Source: Marisimplicoccus sp964437815
GTDB lineage: Bacteria; Bacteroidota; Bacteroidia; Flavobacteriales; Flavobacteriaceae
Direction of reading: 5' to 3'
Assembly: GCA_964437815.1 (NCBI GenBank)
Contig: CAYTIE010000035.1
Coordinates: 1 to 9,805 of the forward strand
Length of the DNA: 9,805 nucleotides
The notes under the pieces were generated by a model, which saw nothing but the letters and a program-made list of their open reading frames with translations, did no database searches and was not told where the DNA came from. Both the position numbers and the translations under genes were made by a program. Position 1 is the first letter of the stretch. Each line of letters begins with the position of its first letter. Shown here piece after piece: positions 1 to 6,499 of this stretch.

Positions 1-146
1 TATTTCTTAAAAAGGATTGACGACTTTCGTGTATCCTCAGCTAAAACTAAATCAACATTTTTTAAAGTCTCTATTGCCCTAACGGTAATATCTTCTAAAT
101 TACCTATTGGAGTTGGCACTATAAATAGTTTTCCATTATTTGTCAT
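1..146 (-). CDS. rsmI: 16S rRNA (cytidine-2'-O)-methyltransferase RsmI, N-terminal part (cut by window edge)
   Basis: Reading the minus strand leftward from 146 gives an uninterrupted frame beginning MTNNGKLFIVPTPIGNLEDI, followed by a segment with AEDTR. The VPTPIGNLEDIT and AEDTR blocks are the N-terminal signatures of RsmI, a SAM-dependent tetrapyrrole-methylase-fold enzyme that 2'-O-methylates C1402 of 16S rRNA (numbering and role known from E. coli). Only about 48 codons are visible, and the catalytic domain and C-terminus lie outside the window. An in-frame ATG at 155 would add MIQ; I prefer 146 because the family usually begins one to a few residues before GKLY/F. It is divergent from tdk across about 60-70 bases. 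A degenerate -7-like AGTATTTG lies on the minus strand at 171-178, but it is too weak to list as a promoter. Confidence 0.88.
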   Translation of the reverse strand, partial: MTNNGKLFIVPTPIGNLEDITVRAIETLKNVDLVLAEDTRKSSILFKK

Positions 147-160
147 TTGAATCATTAGTA

Positions 161-193
161 TTTGTGTAACCAAATACTTTTTTGATAAATTTG
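161..193 (+). promoter_or_regulatory. Bacteroidota-type promoter for tdk-asd
   Basis: TAAATTTG at 186-193 matches the Bacteroidota -7 consensus TAnnTTTG, and TTTG at 161-164 sits 21 bases upstream, where the -33 element belongs. Twenty-three bases separate the -7 element from the tdk ATG, implying a leader of under 20 nt. This is the only promoter in the window with both elements visible. It is a consensus match only; no transcript start is shown. Confidence 0.5.
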
Positions 194-216
194 TTTAACT
201 CTTAGTAAAATACAAA

Positions 217-807
217 ATGTTTTTAGAAAACTCTGCACATGGAAATAAACAATTTGGATCTATTGAAGTAATCTGTGGATCGATGTTTTCAGGTAAAACG
301 GAAGAGTTGATTAGAAGACTGAAAAGAGCAAAAATAGCTAATCAAAAAATTCAAATTTTTAAACCATCTATAGATTCTAGAAACGATCAATATATAGAGT
401 CACATGATAAAAAAAGAATAAAATCACTCACCGTAAAAACATCTTATGACGTATATGATATTGGAAAGGATTTTGATGTAGTTGGCATTGACGAAGTTCA
501 ATTTTTTGATGATGAAATAGTTTCTGTTTGTAATTCTCTTGCTAACAATGGGGTTAGAGTAATAGCTGCTGGCCTTGATATGGATTATTTAGGAAATCCT
601 TTCGGGCCAATGCCAAATCTTATGGCAATTGCAGAATATGTAACAAAAGTTCATGCAATATGTTCTCAAACTGGAAATATCGCTAATTATAGTTATAGAA
701 AAAACACAGATGACTCAATAATCCTAATAGGTGAAGAGGATGAATATGAGGCTCTAAGCAGAGAACTTTTTTATAAAAAAATGAATATTAAAAAGAAAAA
801 AACATGA
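217..807 (+). CDS. tdk: Thymidine kinase (type II)
   Basis: Cytosolic salvage enzyme that phosphorylates thymidine to dTMP with ATP. The 196-residue product is a usual length for type II thymidine kinases. Visible features are the P-loop GSMFSGKT (residues 21-28), the Walker-B/active-site segment GIDEVQFFDDE with the presumed catalytic base Glu93, the AAGLDMDYLGNPFG stretch (117-130) and the nucleoside-contacting region NYSYRK (157-162). The zinc ribbon typical of many type II enzymes is degenerate: only Cys149 remains where a CxxC is usual, and the C-terminal CxxC/H pair is absent. From memory this is normal for Bacteroidota, so it does not suggest inactivation. The start MFLENSAHGNKQFGSIEVICG aligns with other Bacteroidota homologues as I recall them. 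The stop overlaps the asd ATG by 4 bases (ATGA), implying translational coupling. Confidence 0.95.
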   Translation: MFLENSAHGNKQFGSIEVICGSMFSGKTEELIRRLKRAKIANQKIQIFKPSIDSRNDQYIESHDKKRIKSLTVKTSYDVYDIGKDFDVVGIDEVQFFDDEIVSVCNSLANNGVRVIAAGLDMDYLGNPFGPMPNLMAIAEYVTKVHAICSQTGNIANYSYRKNTDDSIILIGEEDEYEALSRELFYKKMNIKKKKT

Positions 808-1793
808 AAATAGCTGTTGTTGGTGCCACAGGTTTAGTTGGAAGGGTAATGCTAAAACTACTAGAGGATAGAAAGTTTCCTTTGGATGATTTAATTCCTG
901 TTGCTTCAAAGAATTCGATAGGGCAATTTATTAGTTTTAAAGATAAAAATTATCCTGTCATTTCCATTGAGGAAGCTATAAAATTAAAACCTAAAATTGC
1001 TCTTTTTTCAGCTGGTGGATCAACATCATTGGAATGGGCTCCAAAATTTGCAGAAAATGGCATAAAGGTGATAGATAATTCATCTGCATGGAGAATGGAT
1101 TCAAGCAAAAAGTTAATTGTGCCTGAAATAAATGCAGATGCCTTGGAAAAAGATGATATGATAATAGCTAACCCTAACTGCTCAACTATTCAAATGGTTG
1201 TTGCTATAGGGCCTTTGCATAATAAGTACAATATAAAAAGGCTAGTTATTTCTACATACCAATCTGTTTCAGGAACAGGGAAAAACGCTGTAGATCAACT
1301 CAAAAAAGAGACGACTAAAGATGTGACTGAAAAGGTTTATCCATATCAGATTTACCAAAATCTTCTTCCTCACTGTGATGTTTTTGAAGAGGGTGGGTAC
1401 ACAAAGGAAGAAATTAAATTAATTAATGAAACAAGAAAAATATTAAGTGATAACTCTATAAAAATAACCTCAACAGCTGTTAGAGTTCCTATTGAAAATT
1501 GTCATGGCGAGTCTATCAACTTGGAATTCCATAATGAATTTGAAATAAAAGATGTTGTAAAAGTTTTAAATAGTTCTCCTGGGATTAAAGTGGCAGATGA
1601 TGTCAAGAATAATTTATATCCAATGCCCATAGATGCAGCAAATAATGATGAAGTATACGTTGGAAGGATAAGGAGGGACAGTAGTGTTGAAAATGGTTTA
1701 AACCTATGGATTGTGTCTGATAATCTTCGTAAAGGAGCAGCAACAAATACTGTCCAAATTGCAGAAGCTCTTATTGAAAAAAACCTTTTATAA
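804..1793 (+). CDS. asd: Aspartate-semialdehyde dehydrogenase
   Basis: NADPH-dependent reduction of aspartyl-phosphate to aspartate-4-semialdehyde, the branch point to threonine, methionine, lysine and the diaminopimelate of peptidoglycan. The 329-residue frame is complete. It opens with the Rossmann motif VGATGLVG (residues 6-13), carries the active-site segment NPNCSTIQ with nucleophile Cys126, the SVSGTGKNAVDQL segment (154-166), and RVPIENCHGES (227-237) with the substrate-binding Arg227 and general-base His234. The start overlaps the end of tdk by 4 bases, and no separate promoter is visible, so it is probably expressed from the tdk promoter. Its stop is only 3 bases from the stop of the convergent accC. 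The pairing with tdk is positional; the two enzymes share no pathway. Confidence 0.96.
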   Translation: MKIAVVGATGLVGRVMLKLLEDRKFPLDDLIPVASKNSIGQFISFKDKNYPVISIEEAIKLKPKIALFSAGGSTSLEWAPKFAENGIKVIDNSSAWRMDSSKKLIVPEINADALEKDDMIIANPNCSTIQMVVAIGPLHNKYNIKRLVISTYQSVSGTGKNAVDQLKKETTKDVTEKVYPYQIYQNLLPHCDVFEEGGYTKEEIKLINETRKILSDNSIKITSTAVRVPIENCHGESINLEFHNEFEIKDVVKVLNSSPGIKVADDVKNNLYPMPIDAANNDEVYVGRIRRDSSVENGLNLWIVSDNLRKGAATNTVQIAEALIEKNLL

Positions 1794-1796
1794 AGC

Positions 1797-3131
1797 CTAC
1801 ATTTCAAAAGTGTCCATAAATTTTGTGGTGTATTTACCAGAAAGAAATTTAGGGTGTGACATAACTTTTTGATGAAAAGGAATTGTTGTTTTAATGCCCT
1901 CTATTAGAAATTCATCCAACGCACGTTGCATTTTAGTAATCGCTTCCTCTCTTGTTTGAGCAGTAGTTATTAATTTGGCTATCATTGAATCGTAATGTGG
2001 TGGAATTACATATCCACTATAGACATGCGTGTCTATCCTTACACCATGCCCTCCGGGAAGGTGTAGATTAAGAATTCTTCCTGGGTTAGGCATAAAATCA
2101 TTAAAAGGGTCTTCAGCATTAATTCTACATTCAATTGAACAAAGTTTTGGGAAATAATTATTACCTGATATAGTTTCTCCATTAGCAATTTTGATTTGCT
2201 CTCTAATTAAATCATAATCAATTACCTGTTCTGTTATTGGGTGTTCAACTTGAATTCTAGTATTCATTTCCATGAAGTAAAACTTTTTATTCTTATCTAC
2301 TAAAAATTCTATCGTTCCTGCACCCTCGTATTTAACAGCCTGTGCTGCTTTAACAGCTGCATCACCCATTTCATTTCTTAGTTTTTCTGTCATAAAAGGA
2401 GAGGGGGTCTCTTCAATTAATTTTTGATGTCTTCTTTGAATTGAACAGTCTCTCTCTGATAAGTGAGCGGCTTTTCCTTTTGAGTCTCCAATAATTTGTA
2501 TTTCAATGTGTCTAGGATTCTCAATGAATTTTTCAAGATACATGTTATCATTGTCAAAAGAGGCTTTAGATTCTTGACGCGCATCCTCCCATGCCTTTAA
2601 TAGGTCCTTTGCTTTTTGCACGATCCTCATTCCTTTTCCTCCTCCTCCTGCAGATGCTTTTAAGATAACAGGGTATCCTATTTTTTGTGCAATTTTTTGT
2701 GCATCTTCTAAACTCTCAACAATTCCTTCAGAACCAGGGATTGTAGGGACTCCTGCTTTTTTCATTGTTTCTTTAGCTGAAGATTTATCTCCCATCTTAT
2801 CAATCATTTCTGGTGAGGCTCCTATAAATTTTATTTTATGCTCTTCGCATATTTGAGAGAACTTGCTGTTTTCTGATAAAAACCCATATCCTGGATGAAT
2901 AGCATCTGCATTTGTAATTTCAGCAGCCGCAATGATATTAGCAGTTTTTAAATATGATTCTGCACTACTAGCTGGGCCAATACAAACTGCCTCATCTGCA
3001 AAACGAACATGAAGACTTTCTTCATCAGCTTTTGAATATACTGCTACAGTTTGGATACCCATTTCCTTGCAAGTCCTTATAAGTCGCATTGCTATTTCTC
3101 CTCTATTGGCTATTAAAATCTTTTTAAACAT
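1797..3131 (-). CDS. accC: Acetyl-CoA carboxylase, biotin carboxylase subunit
   Basis: ATP-dependent carboxylation of the biotin carried on AccB, the first half-reaction of malonyl-CoA synthesis for fatty acids. The 444-residue length fits stand-alone biotin carboxylases. The order is an N-terminal domain beginning MFKKILIANRGEIA, the ATP-grasp domain with glycine-rich loop AGGGGKG (161-167), the segment ERDCSIQRRHQK (226-237), the metal/catalytic motif MEMNTRIQVEHP with Glu288, Asn290 and Arg292, then the C-terminal domain with ECRINAEDP (334-342). All expected catalytic residues are present. It is the last gene of the minus-strand block, 9 bases after accB. No propionyl-CoA or pyruvate carboxylase domains are fused, and the fabH/accB context supports a fatty acid role. 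Confidence 0.97.
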   Translation of the reverse strand: MFKKILIANRGEIAMRLIRTCKEMGIQTVAVYSKADEESLHVRFADEAVCIGPASSAESYLKTANIIAAAEITNADAIHPGYGFLSENSKFSQICEEHKIKFIGASPEMIDKMGDKSSAKETMKKAGVPTIPGSEGIVESLEDAQKIAQKIGYPVILKASAGGGGKGMRIVQKAKDLLKAWEDARQESKASFDNDNMYLEKFIENPRHIEIQIIGDSKGKAAHLSERDCSIQRRHQKLIEETPSPFMTEKLRNEMGDAAVKAAQAVKYEGAGTIEFLVDKNKKFYFMEMNTRIQVEHPITEQVIDYDLIREQIKIANGETISGNNYFPKLCSIECRINAEDPFNDFMPNPGRILNLHLPGGHGVRIDTHVYSGYVIPPHYDSMIAKLITTAQTREEAITKMQRALDEFLIEGIKTTIPFHQKVMSHPKFLSGKYTTKFMDTFEM

Positions 3132-3140
3132 TATAACTCT

Positions 3141-3620
3141 TTAGGAAGGGTCAATAATAAATAATGGCTGATCAAATTCAACCGGAGACTGATCATCAAC
3201 TAAGACTTTGATAATCTTTCCTGAAACTTCTGACTCAATCTCATTAAACAATTTCATTGCTTCAATAACACATAATACATCTCCTTCAGCCACAGCCTTA
3301 CCAACATCAGTAAAAACATCTTTGTCTGGGGCTGGCTTTCTATAAAAAGTCCCTATCATGGGAGCTTTAATGATTATGTGATTTTTGTCTTCTAATACAA
3401 CTTCATTTTCATCCATTGTTTCATTCTGAACAGGTTCTTCTTGTATTGCTTGAGGCTGAACAATTGGATTAGTTTTAGCGCCTTCAACAATAATTTGTTG
3501 AGGAGGGTTTTTAGCTCCAGTTTTTATTGTGATTTTAAAGTTCTCTCTTTCAATCTTTACTTCCTCTACCCCCGATTTTGAGACAAATTTTATTAAGTTT
3601 TGTATTTCTTTAATGTCCAT
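3141..3620 (-). CDS. accB: Acetyl-CoA carboxylase, biotin carboxyl carrier protein
   Basis: Small carrier whose biotin shuttles CO2 from AccC to the carboxyltransferase. The 159-residue product has the usual three parts. An N-terminal AccC-binding helical segment (MDIKEIQNLIKFV, then ERENFKITIK) comes first. A Gln/Pro/Glu-rich flexible linker follows at roughly residues 36-75. The C-terminal biotinyl domain holds EAMKLFNEIES, with the biotin-accepting lysine at position 123. The insert near TFYRKPAPDKDVF (91-103) matches the 'thumb' that marks true acetyl-CoA carboxylase carriers rather than lipoyl or propionyl-CoA types. It lies 12 bases downstream of fabH and 9 bases upstream of accC, all co-directional, so co-transcription is very likely. 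The biotin protein ligase and the carboxyltransferase subunits are not in this window. Confidence 0.96.
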   Translation of the reverse strand: MDIKEIQNLIKFVSKSGVEEVKIERENFKITIKTGAKNPPQQIIVEGAKTNPIVQPQAIQEEPVQNETMDENEVVLEDKNHIIIKAPMIGTFYRKPAPDKDVFTDVGKAVAEGDVLCVIEAMKLFNEIESEVSGKIIKVLVDDQSPVEFDQPLFIIDPS

Positions 3621-3632
3621 AATGTTAATGTT

Positions 3633-4640
3633 TTAATCGTATGCCCAAGTTAAATATGCAGCTCCCCATGTTAATCCGGCACCAAAAGCAGTAAGAATTA
3701 ATTTATCCCCTTTGGATAGTTTTGATTCATAATCAAACATCAAAAGAGGGATCGTTGCTGCTGTTGTATTTCCATATTCTCTAATATTCATAAGCACTTT
3801 ATTTTTATCTAAGTTAATCTTTTCTGCGGCAGCATCAATAATTCTTTTATTTGCTTGGTGAGGAAGCAAAAATTTAATGTCTTTAGGGTTTAAATTGTTT
3901 CTATTTACTATCTCTTTAGTTGCATTTGCCATCTCTGATACAGCTGCCTTAAACACTATTTTACCATCTTGAGTTATATAGTGCCAGCCACTATCTAGAG
4001 CTTCTTGAGTCAGCGGATACATTGATCCTCCTGCTTTAACCATTAACCACTCAGCACCTATTCCGTCAGATCTTAAGTATTCATCTTCCCATCCAAACTT
4101 GTTTTCACTAGGCTCTACCAAAACAGCTCCCGCTCCATCTCCAAATAAAACACTTGTTTCTCTCCTAGAATAATCAACTATAGATGACATTTTATCTGCT
4201 CCTATTAACAATATCTTATTATACCGTCCTGACTCTATAAAACTTGAAGCTGTTGACATGCCATATAAAAACCCTGAACAAGCAGCACTTAAATCAAAGG
4301 CATAGGCATTTTTTGCATAGATTGCGGAAGCTACGGTTGCGGCTGTGGCTGGTCCTCTATAATCTGGGGTTATTGTTGAAACAATTACCAGATCTATACT
4401 TTCAGGATCAATTTTATTTTTTTTTAGTAAGTTCTCTGCGGCTTTAATTGCTAGATAGGAAGTTCCTTTTCCTTCACCTTTTAATATTCTTCTTTTTTTA
4501 ATCCCTGTCCTAGCTGTTATCCACTCATCCGTAGTGTCAAGGACTTTTTCTAAATCTTGATTGGAAATAAAATCTTTTGGAACAAAACCCCCAACAGCTG
4601 TTATAGCGGCTTTTATGTTTTTTGAAGAGTTAGCTTTCAT
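3633..4640 (-). CDS. fabH: 3-oxoacyl-ACP synthase III (FabH)
   Basis: Condenses acetyl-CoA (or a branched primer) with malonyl-ACP to start each fatty acid chain. The 335-residue protein has the thiolase fold with the complete FabH triad: Cys121 in DLSAACSGFLYG, His261 in LPHQANKRI and Asn291 in REYGNTTAATIPL. The TDEWITARTGIKKRR segment near the N-terminus (37-51) is typical, and the C-terminus ends in the usual AFGAGLTWGAAYL block. It sits between rpmF (59 bases upstream) and accB (12 bases downstream). In many other bacteria plsX lies between rpmF and fabH; here the gap holds only short repeats. Whether it prefers acetyl- or branched-chain primers, as in many Bacteroidota with iso-fatty acids, cannot be read from sequence by eye. 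Confidence 0.97.
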   Translation of the reverse strand: MKANSSKNIKAAITAVGGFVPKDFISNQDLEKVLDTTDEWITARTGIKKRRILKGEGKGTSYLAIKAAENLLKKNKIDPESIDLVIVSTITPDYRGPATAATVASAIYAKNAYAFDLSAACSGFLYGMSTASSFIESGRYNKILLIGADKMSSIVDYSRRETSVLFGDGAGAVLVEPSENKFGWEDEYLRSDGIGAEWLMVKAGGSMYPLTQEALDSGWHYITQDGKIVFKAAVSEMANATKEIVNRNNLNPKDIKFLLPHQANKRIIDAAAEKINLDKNKVLMNIREYGNTTAATIPLLMFDYESKLSKGDKLILTAFGAGLTWGAAYLTWAYD

Positions 4641-4649
4641 CCTAACATA

Positions 4650-4700
4650 AGTTTTTTCTGTAGATAGGTGAACCTGATATCGAAGATAGTAGTTTTTTCT
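4650..4700 (-). repeat. Direct repeat flanking a weak hairpin in the rpmF-fabH gap
   Basis: An exact 10-base direct repeat (AGAAAAAACT on the transcribed strand) occurs at 4691-4700, touching the rpmF stop codon, and again at 4650-4659, just before the fabH start. Between the copies an imperfect hairpin can be drawn at 4663-4681 (outer GATA/TATC, inner GG/CC, three-base bulge). In AT-rich DNA this may be chance. It does not look like an intrinsic terminator because no T run follows the hairpin in the direction of transcription. The A-rich copy near fabH could serve as an A-rich translation-initiation region. Confidence 0.3.
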
Positions 4701-4885
4701 TAATCTACAGACTCAACTAATACTTTTCCCCTATAATAAAGTTTGCCATCATGCCAATGGGCTCTGTGATATAAGTGAGACTCTCCTGTAGCTTTACTAA
4801 TAGCAATTTGTTGCTTTTTTGCTTTTATATGAGTTCTCCTTTTGTCTCTCCTTGTTTTTGATATTTTCCTTTTTGGATGTGCCAT
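4700..4885 (-). CDS. rpmF: 50S ribosomal protein L32
   Basis: Small basic protein of the large ribosomal subunit. The 61-residue product begins MAHPKRKISKTRRDKRRTH, the hallmark N-terminus of L32, and ends with GKLYYRGKVLVESVD. It contains no cysteine, so it is a zinc-independent L32 lacking the four-Cys zinc ribbon found in many bacteria; the ribbon region is replaced by KATGESHLYHRAHWHDG. I recall similar His-rich forms in flavobacteria. The start codon immediately follows the stop of the DUF177 gene (TAA then ATG with no gap), so the two are almost certainly co-translated. The DUF177/YceD-rpmF pairing is widely conserved in bacteria. Confidence 0.96.
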   Translation of the reverse strand: MAHPKRKISKTRRDKRRTHIKAKKQQIAISKATGESHLYHRAHWHDGKLYYRGKVLVESVD

Positions 4886-5404
4886 TTATAATAACTCTTT
4901 TAATTTATCCCACCTAGGGTCTTTTTTATTTAAAAATATTTCTTTTGGTTTTAAGTCTTCCAGTTTTTCAAGCATTTCTGATTTTAATGAGCCATCCTCA
5001 ATTCCTGGATGAACTCTTTTTTGTGGAGTTTCTAACACTATTGTTTCAAAAATAATAGTTGAAACATCAATATGAGAAGCCCCCGTTGATAAAAAGATTA
5101 TTTTATCATCTGCGGAATCTTTATTTTCAGCAAATTTCACTATAACACTATAATCAGTATTAATGTCAATATAAAAAGGCTCAGTGGTCAAATCACATGG
5201 GACTTTTACTTTACCTAAGAAAAGAAAATTAAGATTTAAAATATTTTTTTTCTTTTCTAACTTAAGCTGAGCAACTATATCAACATCGAGAAAATCATCA
5301 TACTCAAAACTCTCAAAGAACTTATTTTCTATGTCAAAGTTAAAATTATGAACTCCTTCTTTTAAACCAGAAAATTTTACTAATAGTGGTGAAGGTGATT
5401 TCAT
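4886..5404 (-). CDS. DUF177 / YceD-family protein (large rRNA subunit accumulation protein)
   Basis: A 172-residue protein of the YceD/DUF177 family, recognised by its position directly upstream of rpmF, by the central KVPCDLTTEPF segment (the single conserved Cys region of the family), and by the C-terminal end with NKKDPRWDKLKELL, a typical DPRWxxLKxL ending. Family members in E. coli and plants are linked to 23S rRNA accumulation and large-subunit assembly; the biochemical activity is unknown. No signal peptide or membrane segment is apparent and the protein is acidic overall, consistent with a cytosolic assembly factor. It is the first gene after a promoter-like element at 5423-5430 and abuts rpmF with zero spacing. 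The function is inferred from family and context, not from catalytic motifs. Confidence 0.88.
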   Translation of the reverse strand: MKSPSPLLVKFSGLKEGVHNFNFDIENKFFESFEYDDFLDVDIVAQLKLEKKKNILNLNFLFLGKVKVPCDLTTEPFYIDINTDYSVIVKFAENKDSADDKIIFLSTGASHIDVSTIIFETIVLETPQKRVHPGIEDGSLKSEMLEKLEDLKPKEIFLNKKDPRWDKLKELL

Positions 5405-5422
5405 CTTTTAACTATTGAGGGG

Positions 5423-5430
5423 CAAATTTA
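5423..5430 (-). promoter_or_regulatory. -7 promoter element upstream of DUF177-rpmF-fabH-accBC
   Basis: TAAATTTG on the minus strand matches TAnnTTTG exactly and lies 18 bases before the DUF177 ATG, within the 42-base gap after pdxA. It would allow the ribosome/fatty-acid genes to be transcribed separately from pdxA. I see no TTG at the expected -33 distance, so this is a half-match only. Confidence 0.42.
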
Positions 5431-5446
5431 TAAATATTTTATGTAT

Positions 5447-6457
5447 TTAATTAGATATCAGATTATTTCTTGAAAAATAAATATTTGATGCAATTTCAAT
5501 CGCTCTAATAAAAGACTCCGGACTTGCTATGCCTTTACCTGCTATGTCATATGCAGTTCCATGATCTGGAGATGTTCTGACTATAGGTAACCCTGCTGAA
5601 ACATTAACTCCTTTGCCAAAATTAATCGTTTTAAAAGGTATTAGCCCTTGGTCATGGTAGGCTGCAAGAACAGCATCATATTTTTTATACCCTTCATTGC
5701 TAAAAAAAGTGTCTGACGGAAATGGGCCTTCTATGGAATAGCTGTTTGTATTTAGCTCATTTATAACAGGAATGGTAAGGTTGTTATCATCATCTCCTAT
5801 TACTCCATTGTCTCCAGCGTGAGGATTAATAGCTAAAACTGCTATTTTTGGATTTAGTATTGCAAAATCATCTTGTAGCGCTTTATTTAAAATCTTGATT
5901 TTCCTTTTTATTAGGTCTTTAGTTAAAACATTATGAACTTCTTTCAAAGGAATATGATCAGTTGTTAACGCTATTTTTAAGCTCTCTGAAACCATTAACA
6001 TAAGAGCTTCAACATTAAAAAGGGATGACAAGTAATCTGTTTGTCCTGAAAACTTAAAACTTGAGGAATATGCAGCATTTTTATTTATTGGTGCAGTGAC
6101 CAGAACATCTGCTTGTTTATTTTTAACGGCATTAATTGCTGACTTAAAAGAGAGTATTCCAAAATCTGACACTGCCTTGTCTAATACTCCAAACTTATAT
6201 CCACAATTATCAAAAGAATTCAAAATATTAATTTTTTTCTCCTTTGTGTTTTTTATCTCTGATATTGAATGTAGCATTGAAGCATCTTGGCCAAGTTGTT
6301 TTGCTTGAGAACATATTAGATCATATGAGCCAAACACTATTGGAATTATTTTTTCTAAAATTCCCTCGTTCGAAAGAGCCTTAAGAATTATTTCAATACC
6401 AATGCCATTTGGGTCACCAATTGAAATTGCCGTTCTAATTTTTTTAGAATTAACCAT
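5447..6457 (-). CDS. pdxA: 4-hydroxythreonine-4-phosphate dehydrogenase
   Basis: NAD-dependent oxidation of 4-phosphohydroxy-L-threonine in the DXP-dependent pathway to pyridoxal phosphate. The 336-residue frame has the family blocks in order: ISIGDPNGIGIEI (11-23), VTAPINK (120-126), the GQTDY segment (138-142), TTDHIPLKEV (165-174), INPHAGDNGVIG (210-221), GPFPSDTFF (244-252), AAYHDQGLIPFK (265-276) and RTSPDHGTAYDIAGKG (294-309). The three metal-binding histidines are present at 168, 213 and 268. Residue 139 is Gln where the family normally has the substrate-contacting His of GHT(D/E). The gene is divergent from ribE across a 42-base region with a palindromic double promoter, and is followed after 42 bases by DUF177. 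pdxJ and the other B6 genes are not visible here. Confidence 0.94.
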   Translation of the reverse strand: MVNSKKIRTAISIGDPNGIGIEIILKALSNEGILEKIIPIVFGSYDLICSQAKQLGQDASMLHSISEIKNTKEKKINILNSFDNCGYKFGVLDKAVSDFGILSFKSAINAVKNKQADVLVTAPINKNAAYSSSFKFSGQTDYLSSLFNVEALMLMVSESLKIALTTDHIPLKEVHNVLTKDLIKRKIKILNKALQDDFAILNPKIAVLAINPHAGDNGVIGDDDNNLTIPVINELNTNSYSIEGPFPSDTFFSNEGYKKYDAVLAAYHDQGLIPFKTINFGKGVNVSAGLPIVRTSPDHGTAYDIAGKGIASPESFIRAIEIASNIYFSRNNLISN

Positions 6458-6473
6458 TAGTTAATTTAATTAG

Positions 6474-6490
6474 TAATTTTGTCAAAATTA
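6474..6490. promoter_or_regulatory. Palindromic divergent promoter region between pdxA and ribE
   Basis: TAATTTTGTCAAAATTA is a perfect 17-base palindrome around a single central T. Its left arm (6474-6481) is a TAnnTTTG -7 element reading toward ribE, 18 bases before the ATG at 6500. Its right arm (6483-6490) is the same element on the minus strand reading toward pdxA, 25 bases before that ATG. No clear -33 TTG is seen for either. RNA polymerase could probably occupy only one orientation at a time, and the palindrome could also be a binding site for a dimeric regulator. Confidence 0.5.
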
Positions 6491-6499
6491 ATCAATATA

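Noticed and set aside
171..178. AGTATTTG on the minus strand as a promoter for rsmI
   Set aside because: The first two bases of TAnnTTTG do not match and no -33 element is visible; mentioned under rsmI but not listed as a feature.
1502..1807. 101-codon open frame on the minus strand opposite asd
   Set aside because: It lies wholly antisense to the well-supported asd coding region, its translation resembles no family I know, and it would overlap the end of accC.
4244..4447. 67-codon plus-strand frame inside fabH
   Set aside because: Antisense to intact fabH across the active-site cysteine region; low-complexity Leu/His/Arg-rich translation typical of a shadow frame.
6096..6308. 70-codon plus-strand frame inside pdxA
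   Set aside because: Antisense shadow of a conserved gene with no promoter element or recognisable motif.
6458..6499. FMN riboswitch upstream of ribE
   Set aside because: The leader between the inferred transcript start and the ATG is only about a dozen bases, far too short for the aptamer.
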